From: CAUZIZ01 sp965218775
Lineage (GTDB): Bacteria > Acidobacteriota > UBA6911 > RPQK01 > JAJDTT01
Assembly (NCBI GenBank): GCA_965218775.1
Contig: CBDCLS010000006.1
Location: forward strand, 2,294,001 to 2,358,000
Length of the DNA stretch: 64,000 nt
Reading direction: 5' to 3'
The first letter of the stretch is position 1, and every line of letters begins with the position of its first letter. The notes beneath the pieces are model-generated. The model ran no database searches. It was not told the origin of the DNA and saw only the letters and a list, made by a program, of their open reading frames with translations. This document shows positions 18,029-27,759 of the stretch, piece by piece. The translations under genes and the position numbers were made by a program.

Positions 18029-20337
18029 CAGTTCACCGTCCCTGAGACTAGCCCATCGTCGAATGCATTCCGGGCGGTTTCCTCGCCGATACCCGCCGGG
18101 CCCGAGGTCATCCGGGCCGACCACAGAACGGGCGTCTGGTCTTCTGCGAGGAGGAACGGAAGGTTGATTCGCAGGGAAAGGACCACTTCATCCTGGATTT
18201 CAAACCGAATGGAGGAGGGGGAACGATCCGGTTCGAAACGGACACTCCATCGGGGATTGGTTTCTTCCGTTCGCTCAAATCGTTCAAGGACCAGATTGCC
18301 CTCTTGAAAGCCGAATCCGGGGGAGATGCGGAGAACGATTCGATTCTCCTCAGACTCCGTCACCACCAGATCCTCCGGCTGTGGAAAGCCCTCGACGTGG
18401 AAGCTTCCGGCCACCTGCCCGACTTCCACGCCGGCCGGGGATTGGGGTTTGTCCTCGAACAGCTGCAGCGAAAAAGAGACGAGTTCAAAGAGATTGTTTT
18501 CCTGTTCGATCAAAATCCGGAGGCCCTCCCCCTGTTCGTCCGAGACGGCCTCGATCGTCATGTCAGGACCAAAATCCATCTCAGTGAGATGACCCGAACC
18601 CAATCCGAGGCCGTTATCGATCTTGATCTCCCCTGGGGCTACTGCCGGCGGTACCACGACGTCCACGCTGCTCTCAGTCGCCAGGAGGGCCTCCACCAGA
18701 ATCTGGGTTTCCTCCGCACCCGGGAAGTACACGACCGGCGCTTCGCCGAAGTTTGCTCCCTCGAGGTGGAGGATCTCGCCCCCCGTCAGGGTCAGCGGTC
18801 CGATGTTTGTAATATAGGCCAGCTCCGAGTCGGTGGGTTGGAATGCGTGGTCCTGCTCGAGCTTCCGTAAGATTCCCGGTCGGCCAGGCCTGGTGACGGA
18901 GGTCAATGCAACCGACGACGTTATCTGCTCCAGACTCTCCGGGATGACCAGAATCCCAGCCTCCAAGAAGATGACGCTGTCGTCCGAGATGAAGACATAC
19001 GTGTTGGGCCGCCTGGCGAGATCCAACGACATCACCAGCGGGGCTTCGTCCTCCTTGGCGAGGAATCCGCTACCGCCAAGAGTGAGACTGCTGGCGCTTT
19101 CGAGCACGAAGTCGAAATCGAGGCGTTGATCGCTGACCGAAGTCGGTACGATGCGCACCAGCCTGTTCGAACTAGTGGAATATCCGAAACCGATCGCGGA
19201 CCCGACGGGCAGCCCGTCGGTGTTGAGTCCGATTTGAGGCAGCTCGATCTCTACCTGTTTGAGTGTCCACTGAAATGAATCCTGATGGTAGGAGACGCGG
19301 ACCGACGGTGCCGTGCCTTGCAAGTGCTGAGCAAACTGAACCTGGGCGCTGGGAAGAAAAGCACGCTGGGTCTCGAAGATGGGAACGGACGTCAGCTTCT
19401 CCACTGCCGAGCGCAAAGAGACGGCCACTGCGCGCTTACCGCTTCCCTGTACCGAGACTTGTACCCACCCCTCGAACTCTTCGATTCCCTCCACATCGGC
19501 AAAGAGTTCGGTCAGAAAAAGAGCGGTGTGTTGTCGGGCCGAAAGCTGCACTTCGGTTTCACCCGCGAGGCTTCCGCGATCGTCGGCAAGCGCGATCCGG
19601 ATGGTGACCGGCACATCCTCCTTTCCCTCGTCCGGCTCCAGAGGATTGACCAATGCCAGAGCCGTATTGAACAGCTGCAAAGTGTTAGCGAAAAGCTGGA
19701 AGTTCCGGCGCAACAGCGCCGAATTCACACCTACGGCTGCCACGATCTGACCGGCGGAGTCCCGAATCGTGAAAATGGCCACTCCGGCCAGCGGCTGGTC
19801 CATCGTCACGCGAGCCCATCCCACTGCCAGCTCTCCCGTCCCATCGGTACTGACTCGAAACACACCTCCGGGTACAATGTCGAAGGGAATGCTATTTGTT
19901 GACTGGCCTCCCAGCCCCACCTCATTCAGTGTCCCGTCTCCGTTGAAAAACTCGATGACTCCGCTGGCTGCGTCGTCTCGGTCGTTGAAGAGGATGACGG
20001 TGGTCGAAATACTCAACTCACCCGCAGCACCGTCGGCAGCTTGAGGAAAGGCGAGGTTGGTGAAATCGTCCTCAGGAGCCGAGGGTTCTACCATTGGAAC
20101 CGAGGTCAAGACGGTCCCCGAGATGCGTAGGGTGAGTCCTGCGAACTCAGGCAGGGGGGCTTGGCCGGATGCCGTTGTGGGCGACAAGTTATCCTGTACT
20201 ACATCCTGGGTTAGGGACTCGACAACGAGCGTTCCCTCGAACTCGTCGATGTTCTCGACCTCGGCAAACAACTCACCCAGAAAGCAACACTGCTCTCTCC
20301 CTGGAGTCCAGCAATGCTTACCAAACTGCAGGGTCAA
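18028..20337 (-). pseudogene. IPT/TIG-domain surface protein, 5'-truncated
   Basis: Open frame of up to 769 residues. It contains two related segments (FLGELFAEVENIDEFEG near the N-terminus and FLTELFADVEGIEEFEG near residue 280), showing that the protein is built of repeated about 250-residue beta units. Later comes an IPT/TIG domain (TLTGGEILHLEGANFGEAPV, then VDVVVPPAVAPGEIKI). The first repeat begins in mid-unit, and its first 14-17 residues are encoded inside the 181-bp inverted repeat at 20297-20477, so the real N-terminus with any signal peptide has been lost. A TTG start at 20337 would let a fused product be made. The gene was translationally coupled to the split gene at 18028. Confidence 0.7.
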
Positions 20338-21208
20338 TCAGTGTTCGCTAACCCCTTTCTAACGAATTACTTATCTTCGGCCTGATCGATTGAAATATGC
20401 CCCGGAAACTGGACAGATAGGTAGAGAAAGACCCCCGAATAGGACGTCTAGGCCTCGGACCCACTCAAGGTAGCCAGAGCGCAGATTGGAGATTCCGATA
20501 CCCGAGACTCAGCCGCCGTAGGGTGGAGCACTGGTGCCCTCTACGTCAGTGAGTTGTGGCGAGGCCTCAGCAAGAAGCGGAGCGGACAAGGTCTAGAAGG
20601 GCAGAGATGGGATCAGGAGCACTCAGGCTCGTTTGCTAAGAAAGGATCACCGGCCGTGCTGGATACGGGCGATAGATCCTGGGGGTCTCAGAAGTCTGAT
20701 CGTGGCCCCATGTCCGGCGCGTGGTTGGCGCCCTCCACGCTGCTCCTGCAGCATCGCCCGCAGCTGGCCGTTTCTCATCCAAAAGCCCAAGGGTACCCTG
20801 ATTTGAGTCGGGTCAGGAGTTCGAGGAAGCTGTCGCTGGCGCTTCGATCGGAAATAACGTAACCGATACCGTGATCACGAAAGGCGGTGGCAGAGGGATA
20901 AAGCAAAGCTCGTTGGGTCCTCCCCCACCGGGATCGACACCGGCGCGATACGGGAGTCCTCCTCGATAGGAAAGCTCGTACCGACCTGGGATCACACAGG
21001 CCTCCGCGGCCTCAGGGCCTAAGGCACCTGGCTACCTTGAGTGGGTTCGACGCCTAGACGTCCTATTCGGGGGTCTTTCTCTTCCTATCTGCCCAGTTTC
21101 CGGGGCATATTTCAATCGATTAGGCCGAAGATAAGTAATTCGTTAGAAAGGGGTTAGCGAACACTGATTGACCCTGCAGTTTGGCAAGCATTGCTGGACT
21201 CCAGAGAG
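20297..21208. repeat. 912-bp element with 181-bp inverted ends (Y-X-Y)
   Basis: Segment 20297-20477 and segment 21028-21208 are inverted copies of equal length with about 10 differences. Between them, 20551-20741 (X) matches the reverse complement of 56458-56640. A third, more diverged copy of the end segment lies at 56717-56875. In all copies the order is end segment then X. The left end abuts the truncated IPT gene. The centre (20741-21028) contains no convincing gene. This may be a foldback-like transposable element or a duplicated control region. Confidence 0.7.
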
Positions 21209-21289
21209 CTTCAGGGCTGGGATCTCGCCGCCCTTGCCAAAGAGGTTCTGTCGCTTAGCCCAGGTTGGGACAAAGCGCCGAAATAGTCG

Positions 21290-21760
21290 TCACGGGGCTT
21301 GATAAAGCACCTCGCTTCCTTTGTGGAGGGCATCCGCCGCTAAGCCAACGCCCGCACCGACTCCCGCCGCCATAGGTAATATGGGAAGCCACTCTCCTCC
21401 GGCCGGGCACTCTCCACTACAGGTTGATGACACCAAGAGGAACATGACCAAGCCGACTCCTAAGCCAACTCCTGCTCCGACGGCGGCGCCATTGCCAAGG
21501 CCATCCTTGATCTTTTCGGCGCTGACGATCTTCTGCACCTCCGATTTCGGCACGCGTCGTTCACTTCCTCTCTGATCGATCACAGTCAAGTCGTAGGGTC
21601 CTGAGCTCCTGAAGCCACATTCCATGCGATCACCGCTTTTCAGGGAAACGATGATCTGCGTTGCGTTGGGCTGACTGTCGAGTTTCTCCCAGCGCCCTGG
21701 AATCACTCCTGCCTGAAGGGAAGTGGTAAACAGGACAACCAAGATAATGATACTGATCAT
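21290..21760 (-). CDS. small exported protein with two glycine-rich membrane segments
   Basis: 156 residues. N-terminal hydrophobic signal (MISIIILVVLFTTSLQAG), then a polar domain with an SH3-like pattern (TQIIVSLKSGDRMECGFRSS, YDLTVIDQRGSERRVPKSEV) of the kind seen in proteins whose expression of gene product is tied to the envelope. It ends with two Gly/Ala-rich hydrophobic segments (GNGAAVGAGVGLGVGLVMFL and PMAAGVGAGVGLAADAL). GGAAGGG lies upstream of ATG 21760. I know similar unnamed proteins in Acidobacteriota; function unknown. It is not near-adjacent to a gene on its strand, so it is likely its own unit. Confidence 0.75.
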   Translation of the reverse strand: MISIIILVVLFTTSLQAGVIPGRWEKLDSQPNATQIIVSLKSGDRMECGFRSSGPYDLTVIDQRGSERRVPKSEVQKIVSAEKIKDGLGNGAAVGAGVGLGVGLVMFLLVSSTCSGECPAGGEWLPILPMAAGVGAGVGLAADALHKGSEVLYQAP

Positions 21761-22228
21761 TTTCTTGCCCTTCCTTCATAGCTAGAATGCGATTTCTTAT
21801 TGGCCGGCCGGCTCAAAGATTATGCCCGTGGCCCGAAAGGGGGAGTCAGGCGGTCTCGGTACCGTCGAACACTCCCATGGCCAACATCGTCGCGCGAAGG
21901 ATTCCGATCGGCTTAGCGTGCGTTTTCGCTTCGTTCCGGGGGCAATTACAGCTCCTGAACTGCGTCTCGCGGGTCTCTGAGGGCTCGGAGCTGCCGTTCG
22001 TTCGTGGAAGCCACGTACGACCGCCCTCGAGCGCACGACCCTGTTTTCTTCCTTGCGAATGGCCGCAACGGTGAGCGGCTGTTGCCCAGCTCGATGCTGA
22101 TGTGGCTCTCGGAAACCCACGGTTTCGGGGCAGCGCTGAGGCTCAAAACCGTAGGTTTTCGTTCAAATGCTCCCACTGGTCCATTTTGCCCCGTCGTTTC
22201 GAATTGAGCACCGGTGATTTTGAGTAAG
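21761..22228. other. non-coding gap, no gene recognised
   Basis: 468 bp between the small exported protein and the left end of the ISNCY-like element. Short frames occur on both strands but none has a ribosome site together with a protein-like pattern. I see no RNA gene or terminator with certainty. Confidence 0.5.
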
Positions 22229-22376
22229 TTAGTTCTCGTCCGTTCGATTGTAAGTGACTGGAAATAAAAGGGAAAGAAGAGATTTAGGAGCTCCGTTTTT
22301 GTCAGGTCCTCTTGGTAGAATAAGTTTGCCAACTAACTCAAAGAAAAGGATTTACGACAAAACTGGAGCTCCAACG

Positions 22377-23317
22377 ATGAGAAAGAACAGCGAACCACAG
22401 AGGCCGCTCGCCCCTGTGTGGCCCAATCACCGCTTGAGTGACGAGCTCCGCACGATCTCGAAGATTCTCGATAAGAATCCCGAGATCCTGGATCTGGTTT
22501 TACAAGATCTGTCTGACAAAGTGGATCCCCAAAACGGTTCGCCGGGCCTGAGTGCCGAGCAGCTCCTGCGTTGTGCGGTGCTCAAGAACTGGCATCAGCT
22601 GTCCTACGAGAAGCTGGCCTTTCACTTAGCCGACTCCGAGAGCTTTCGGGCGTTTTGCCGCTTACCCTTAGGGTGGGCTCCGGGCAAGAGTTGTCTGCAG
22701 GAGAACCTCAGTCGAATCCAGGCCGCGACCTGGGAGGGGATCGGGCAGATCCTGGTCCAATGGGCGAAGGCCCAAGGACTGGAGCAGGGACACAAGATCC
22801 GGGTGGATGCGACAAACGTCCCCAGCCCCATCCGCCATCCTTTTGATTCCCGGCTGTTGTACGATTCGATCCGCACGGTCACGGCGTTGTTACGAGATTT
22901 AGGCCAATCCCATCGAGTGAGCTACCGGGACCACTGTCGGCGGGCCAAACGTCGTGTGATCAATCTCCGCAACGTCCGGGGTAAAGCCCGCAAGAAGGTC
23001 GTTTACCTCGATCTGCTGAAGGTGGCAAAAAAGACCCGACACTATGGCAAGTTGGCGCTTGAGAATGCCTCCCAGTGGGAGGACTGCCACAGTTTGATAA
23101 TCGCTGGAAAGTTGCGTCATTATTTGGAGTTGCTGCAGCAGGTCATCGATCAAACCGAGCGCCGGATCCTGCGGGGAGAGACGGTGGCGGCGGAGGAAAA
23201 GGTCGTTTCCATCTTTGAGGAGCATAGCGACATCCTTCAGACGGGAGGCAGAGAGACCGTCTTTGGCCACAAGGTGTTTTTGACCTGTGGCAAGAGTTCG
23301 CTGATCTTGGACTGTCG
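22377..23317 (+). pseudogene. ISNCY-like transposase, 5' part (split by transposon)
   Basis: First 313 codons of a DDE transposase. Start ATG 22377 has GGAG 8 bp upstream and matches the start of copy 2. N-terminal InsH-like domain (LSAEQLLRCAVLKNWHQLSY, SFRAFCRLPLGW), then the first catalytic Asp in KIRVDATNV. The frame is cut at SLILDCR by the element at 23318. Joined to 27779-28166 after removing the insert and one CTGTCG, the gene is exactly 1329 nt (442 residues) with no frameshift, so the insertion alone inactivated it. Confidence 0.9.
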
Positions 23318-23330
23318 TGTAACGCGTCAC
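23312..23330 (+). repeat. left terminus and target duplication of the 4455-bp transposon
   Basis: CTGTCG at 23312-23317 is the target duplication, repeated at 27773-27778. TGTAACGCGTCAC at 23318-23330 is the 13-bp terminal inverted repeat, with its perfect complement at 27760-27772. TGT...ACA ends are typical of Mu/Tn7/Tn552-type elements. Confidence 0.92.
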
Positions 23331-23512
23331 GTTCGTGCCCTTTGAGTTCGCAGGATAAATTCCGCCAAGTTTTTCGATTTAGAGCCTGCCTTCCGAAGGG
23401 GTCTGGAAGAAGTGTGGGAAAGCCAGGATAGGATACTTCCGTGGGTAGGGGCGAAGGGTATCCTATCCCGCTGTGGGGAGGCTTGAGCGAAGGCTGAGGA
23501 AAGAGCGGAACG

Positions 23513-23532
23513 CCCCGACGGCGTCGTCGGGG
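23513..23532. repeat. 8-bp stem hairpin in transposon left end
   Basis: CCCCGACG and CGTCGGGG with a GCGT loop, in the non-coding left end of the transposon. Another inverted pair, GGATAGGATAC and GTATCCTATCC, lies just outward of it around 23430-23470, and a GTAGGATACT copy near the right end (about 27611). These may be transposase-binding sites. Confidence 0.5.
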
Positions 23533-23592
23533 CCACGTCGCATAGATAGGCCGAGGGCTTCGGCTCCGAAAGCTGAGGGGGATTGGGGGGAG

Positions 23593-23632
23593 CAAGAAAA
23601 AGGCCCCGCCAAAGAGTCCGCTCTGGCGGGGC
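23593..23632 (-). terminator. intrinsic terminator of the transposon operon
   Basis: On the minus strand GCCCCGCCA (23624-23632) pairs with TGGCGGGGC (23603-23611) and is followed by CTTTTTCTTG. It lies about 60 bp after the stop of the RepA-like gene, the last gene of the four-gene operon. Confidence 0.8.
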
Positions 23633-23690
23633 GAGGCCGAACGATGAAGGCTGAGATTCAGCTTCCGTCGCGTCAGCCCTCGGGCCTGCT

Positions 23691-24704
23691 TCAACCCGCA
23701 GGCGGGGTTTGCCGGCGGCGCGACCCGGCGGCAAAGTCGGGGGGAAGACGGTAGCGGCCCTGGTCCCGAAGGATGCGTCCCTGCTCGGAGGCCTGGGTCA
23801 TGGCGAGCTGAGCGGTGCGCTTGGAGCAATCACAGGTGCGCATGATCTGATCCCGGAGCTGATTGTAGCCGGCGCTAGCCCCCAGGTGATGAAGCGCGTC
23901 CTGGACATCGGTGCTTTGGACCTTCCGGCGGGAAGGAGCCGGGGTGGGGGCTTGGCCGCTGGGGTGAAACCATAAGGTGGCGGGATCGAGACGGAGCCGA
24001 CGGGGAGAGAGGGCGGGGGCGTATCGGAACTGAAAGCACAGTTCCAGGGAGTTGGGCAGGGCCGAAGGGCGCCGCAGTAACAGATAGCTGTCGCCGACGG
24101 CGTGCAGGGCACTGGAGCCGCGAAGGGCGCTTCCGACCTCGTGCCGAGCGACGGATTTGCGCACGTGATGGACGACGATCAGGGCGGCTTGGGAGGCCTG
24201 GCGCAAGCGCAGCAAACTCTGGCACAAAGCGGCCATGGCGCGGGTGTCGTTTTCGTCCTGATCATGAGCGGAGTAGAGAGGATCGAGCACGAGGACTTGG
24301 GCCTGTGCCGTGCGGGCGGCGGCCAGAAAATGATTCAGACCGTCGTGAGTGCTCAGGAGATGCCCGGTGGCGCAGGTATCCACCCAGAGATTGTCATCGG
24401 CGGCCGAGCCGAGCGTCTGGCGCATCTGAGCCAATCGAGCCGCAAAGGCCTCCAGGGGAAGCTCGAACTGACAGAGCAGGACCCGAGCAGGAGCGGGAAT
24501 GTCAAAGCCGGTTCGGGAAGAGCCGGCCGCCAGGGCCAAGGCCAAGTTGGCGACCAGCAGGGACTTGCCCACCTTGGGCTCACCGCCCACGAAGAGAATC
24601 CCCTGAGCCGGCAGCAGGGAGGGCCCGATCAGGGCCGGATCGGGGGTGGGATTCCAGCGCATCAGCTGGGAGAGGGACAGGACCGTTTGGGACGGGGCGC
24701 TCAC
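23691..24704 (-). CDS. RepA-like AAA (AAA_25) ATPase of transposon
   Basis: 337 residues, GTG start at 24704 overlapping the stop of the ATPase gene upstream (GTGA), so translation is coupled. Walker A GGEPKVGKSLLVANLA near residues 36-51; Walker B VLVLDPLYS; then the hexameric-helicase style LIVVHHVRK. This is the RepA/DnaB-like family found in plasmid replication proteins. The C-terminal about 60 residues look like a winged helix (YNQLRDQIMRTCDCSKRTAQ). In a transposon its job may be target choice, regulation or helicase loading; no such role is proven by the sequence. Third ATPase-type role beyond TniB makes this element unusual. Confidence 0.85.
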   Translation of the reverse strand: MSAPSQTVLSLSQLMRWNPTPDPALIGPSLLPAQGILFVGGEPKVGKSLLVANLALALAAGSSRTGFDIPAPARVLLCQFELPLEAFAARLAQMRQTLGSAADDNLWVDTCATGHLLSTHDGLNHFLAAARTAQAQVLVLDPLYSAHDQDENDTRAMAALCQSLLRLRQASQAALIVVHHVRKSVARHEVGSALRGSSALHAVGDSYLLLRRPSALPNSLELCFQFRYAPALSPRRLRLDPATLWFHPSGQAPTPAPSRRKVQSTDVQDALHHLGASAGYNQLRDQIMRTCDCSKRTAQLAMTQASEQGRILRDQGRYRLPPDFAAGSRRRQTPPAG

Positions 24705-25501
24705 AGTAAGACCTCCGGGGCGGCCTCCAGAACCAGGGCTTCACCGACTTGATTGCTTTTACGTGAAGCGGCCAGGCGTAAGACCGCCAGGCAAAGTTTG
24801 TTGACCTTTCGGGGTAAGCCCTTGGTGGCTTGATACAGGGCCTGGCGGGCGCTGTCGTCAAAGAGCGGTTCGGGGACCCCCGCGAGCTGAAGCTGCTGAG
24901 CCAGGTAAGCCTCCAGTTCCGAGCGGGAGAAGCCCTCCAGATGGTAGTGCACGGCAATGCGCTGGCGTAGGGGTTCGTGGACTTGCAAGGAGAGGGTCCG
25001 CCGCAGGAGCGCCTGTCCCACCAGGGCCAGGGAAAGATAGGGGCAGGAATCCATCTCGAAGTTCAGTAACAAGGGGAGTTGCTCCAGGGTCTGGTGGTTT
25101 AAGAGGTGGGCCTCGTCCAGGACCAGGAAGGGATGTTGTTTTTTGGCCTGGTTGAGGCGAACGATGGCCTCGGAGATCTGATGCACCAGGTCGGCGCGGC
25201 GGTGAGCCGGCTGCAAATCCAGTTGGCGAGCGAGCAGGGTCAACAGGTCCAGGAGGGAGCCGGAAGACCAGTGCAGATAAAGGATCTTGTACCGATTGGG
25301 GTTGAGGTTGCCCAGCAGGGTACGGGTGGCGGTGGATTTGCCGGCCCCGACCTCGCCGGTAAACAAACCCACGCCGCGGTAATCGACGAGAAACTGTAAG
25401 CGGGCGGACATCTGAGTCCAGGCGGCCGATTCAAACAGCTGCCGGGGATCGGCATCGGTGCTGAAGGGAGTCGTCTTGAATCCAAAGAAAGTCTCGAACA
25501 T
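24701..25501 (-). CDS. ExeA/TniB-like AAA+ ATPase of transposon
   Basis: 266 residues. N-terminal FFGFKTTPFSTDADP is typical of ExeA-type ATPases; Walker A is GEVGAGKSTATRT near residues 49-60, Walker B FLVLDEAHLL near 126, and the C-terminal lid reads EGFSRSELEAYLAQQL. In Mu, Tn7 and Tn552-like elements such ATPases select target DNA and activate the transposase. It starts 3 bp after the stop of the transposase gene (25505) and overlaps the RepA-like gene, so all are in one operon. Confidence 0.92.
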   Translation of the reverse strand: MFETFFGFKTTPFSTDADPRQLFESAAWTQMSARLQFLVDYRGVGLFTGEVGAGKSTATRTLLGNLNPNRYKILYLHWSSGSLLDLLTLLARQLDLQPAHRRADLVHQISEAIVRLNQAKKQHPFLVLDEAHLLNHQTLEQLPLLLNFEMDSCPYLSLALVGQALLRRTLSLQVHEPLRQRIAVHYHLEGFSRSELEAYLAQQLQLAGVPEPLFDDSARQALYQATKGLPRKVNKLCLAVLRLAASRKSNQVGEALVLEAAPEVLL

Positions 25502-25504
25502 GGC

Positions 25505-26812
25505 TTAGTCCTCCTCGGGCTTCGAGTCGTCTTGAAGCAACTCGAGGTAGTTGATCCCGGTCGGATCGGAGGGCTCCGACGCCTCGGCTTGGGCGCGGGG
25601 GAGGGAGGCATTGACGACGGGATCGACGGGACGGGCCTGCCCCTGGAGTTTCCCGTCCCGATACAGCTCGACCTGGGAGAGATCGAGCGGATCGAAGCGG
25701 ATCTCCAGACGTTGGCCGGCCAGCTGGGCCGGCGCCTCGTAGAACTGGCTCTGCAAGCGAAAGGTCGAATCGCGGCGCACCACCCGCTGGAGCCGATGGA
25801 AAAACAGGCGGCGGACATCGGTGGCGGGCGGGATCTGTCGGATCTTCTCGATATCGCGCTGCCAGCGCAGTAGCGGTGTCCTGCCCAGCGCACTATGCTG
25901 GCAGCGGTGGTAGTGCCGATCGACCCAGCGCCAGAGGCGGGCGTTGAGTTGCTCCAGAGTGAGGGGGCGCTGGCGATCGAGATTGGCCAGAAACTGAGTG
26001 CGCACGGTCTTGAACCAACGCTCGATCTTGCCTCGTCCTTGGGGCTGATAGGGTGGGGTATGAACGACGAGGATCCCCAAGGAGGCGGCAATCGAGGCCA
26101 GTTGTCCGGAGCGGTAGACCTTGGCGTTGTCCACATACAGACGCAAGGGCAGGCCCCGAGCGCTCACGGCTTGACGCAGACAGTCCAGGAGCGCGTCCAG
26201 GCCCTCCGTGAAGTAGAACTGAGCGTGGGGGATGAGGCGGCTGGCATCATCCAGAACGGCGTAGAGAAAGGCCTGGCGCTTGCCCCCTCCTGCTCGCAGG
26301 ACGTAGGGCCCATGGAGCAGGTCGGATTGCCAGATCTCATTGGCCGAGGCGGCCTCGAACTTCTTGCGCCCGGGCGCGGGCTTGAGCAGCTCGCGGGCCG
26401 TCAAACCGCGCGCTTTGAGGAACCGATAGAGGGTGGAAGCGGAAAGGGGCGGTTTTCTCTCGTTGGAGCACAGAGCCAGCTCCCGCAGTAGGGTGGCTCC
26501 GGTCCGGTAGGGATTCTCACGTTTGAGGCGCTCGATCATCCCCGCTAGTTCCGGTGTCAGGACCCGTGAGGTGCCGCGATCGGAGCGGGGTTTGGGGGCC
26601 AGGCCCGTCACCCCTTCCAAGCGATAGCGCTGGGCCCAATCCAGCAGCGTGTCGACCGAGACCTGGGTGCGAGGGGAGAAGGGGATCTCGTAGGAGCGGG
26701 CGGCGATCTCCCGGGCCCGTCGTGTCAACTCGCCGTGGGGCAGCACCTCCAGCACCAGGGGGGCAATCAGAGCGTATCGAAACAGAGCAATCTTTTCGCT
26801 TTTGGGATCCAT
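25505..26812 (-). CDS. Mu/TniA-like DDE transposase
   Basis: 435 residues. N-terminal helix-turn-helix (TQVSVDTLLDWAQRYRLEGV; GMIERLKRENPYRTGATLLR), then an rve core with Asp in IWQSDLLHGPY, Asp in LYVDNAKVY and Glu in GRGKIERWFK; the last two are 35 residues apart, the canonical D-35-E spacing. A Mu-type C-terminal beta domain follows (VRRDSTFRLQSQFYEAPAQL), ending in an acidic tail that may contact the ATPase. AGGAGG lies about 10 bp before ATG 26812. Intact. Confidence 0.95.
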   Translation of the reverse strand: MDPKSEKIALFRYALIAPLVLEVLPHGELTRRAREIAARSYEIPFSPRTQVSVDTLLDWAQRYRLEGVTGLAPKPRSDRGTSRVLTPELAGMIERLKRENPYRTGATLLRELALCSNERKPPLSASTLYRFLKARGLTARELLKPAPGRKKFEAASANEIWQSDLLHGPYVLRAGGGKRQAFLYAVLDDASRLIPHAQFYFTEGLDALLDCLRQAVSARGLPLRLYVDNAKVYRSGQLASIAASLGILVVHTPPYQPQGRGKIERWFKTVRTQFLANLDRQRPLTLEQLNARLWRWVDRHYHRCQHSALGRTPLLRWQRDIEKIRQIPPATDVRRLFFHRLQRVVRRDSTFRLQSQFYEAPAQLAGQRLEIRFDPLDLSQVELYRDGKLQGQARPVDPVVNASLPRAQAEASEPSDPTGINYLELLQDDSKPEED

Positions 26813-26855
26813 AGCCTTTTTTCCTCCTGGGGAAGAAGGCTACGCCGGCCCGGCC

Positions 26856-27494
26856 CTATCCCTCCACGCAAGTGTTGTGTGGGTGGGTCCCCGCCAGCGA
26901 GTTGCCCGAAGCCAGTCGGCGAGATCGCCCGTCCGGAGCCAGAGAACGAGGCCAGCCCAGCAGGTGCACCCGCAGCTGAGAAAACAGAAAGCGGTGGGAG
27001 CGGATCCAGCCCGCGATCTGGAGCATCCGCAGTGCCCGGGAAACGACCCCCGGCGCGGCGACGGCTCGCGTCAGGGCCACCAGGCTGGCCGAGAGCCATC
27101 GGGCTTGACGGCGAAAGCGCGTCACCCAGCCCTGGCCTCGCTGGTAGGGCATCTGCTCCTGGCCCGCTTGCTGAGCCGCTTGCCCTAGGGTCCGAGACTC
27201 CAGCAACCGCGCCTCCAGATACCGGCCGATGACGCTGATCGCAAAACGCACATAGGGTAAGACAAACTCCGGCAGTAGCGAGACGGTTCGCCGACAGAGC
27301 CGGCACAGGTAACGGCGCACCCGAATCCAGCCGTCGAAGTCCTCCGCCACCAGGGTGCGGCCGTAAAATCCGTGCCCGATCAGCGCTTCTTTCGCCCCGC
27401 ACAGGGGACAGCCACCCGGGCGATAGCGATCCGGCTCCGCCAGTTCTTGTGCGTACGCTTGGACCGAACCCGCAAACGGGTGTAGGATTTGCAT
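26856..27494 (-). CDS. zinc-ribbon protein (DUF6431-like) of transposon
   Basis: 212 residues from ATG 27494, which has AGGAGG 6-7 bp upstream; a longer frame to 27524 lacks a site. Near the N-terminus sits a four-Cys zinc ribbon (GGCPLCGAKEALIGHGFYGR and YLCRLCRRTVSLLP). The rest is helical and basic, with Trp/Arg-rich stretches (GWVTRFRRQARWLSA). Such DUF6431-type proteins occur with Mu-type transposase and ExeA-like genes. It is the first gene of the operon. It may bind the transposon ends or target DNA; the role is inferred from position only. Confidence 0.8.
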   Translation of the reverse strand: MQILHPFAGSVQAYAQELAEPDRYRPGGCPLCGAKEALIGHGFYGRTLVAEDFDGWIRVRRYLCRLCRRTVSLLPEFVLPYVRFAISVIGRYLEARLLESRTLGQAAQQAGQEQMPYQRGQGWVTRFRRQARWLSASLVALTRAVAAPGVVSRALRMLQIAGWIRSHRFLFSQLRVHLLGWPRSLAPDGRSRRLASGNSLAGTHPHNTCVEG

Positions 27495-27759
27495 CGAGAC
27501 CTCCTCGGTTGTACAGACAGACATCTAGAGGGTCTTGCCGAGAGCTTCCCGGCGGTGCTTAACTTCAACGCCGGGAGCTCTCTGCTCCCTTGCCCCTTTC
27601 CCTCTCAGCGGTAGGATACTCTAAACGCACTCCTCCCCCCTTGGATCCGTCCAACACAGAAGGACCTCTGTCAAGGTCCCTTCTTCGGATTCCTCACAAT
27701 GCCTTCTTGTCGGCCCGGATTGAATCTGAGAGAAAAGCCGTCCTATGGGAGGGAAAATT

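Noticed and set aside
20383..20420. Sigma-28 (FliA) promoter in the Y repeat (GCCGAAGATAA)
   Set aside because: The match to GCCGATAA needs an insertion and no TAAA is at the right distance; no motility genes are near.
23473..23754. Plus-strand frame in the transposon left end
   Set aside because: Runs through two hairpins and the antisense of the RepA-like gene end; no ribosome site.
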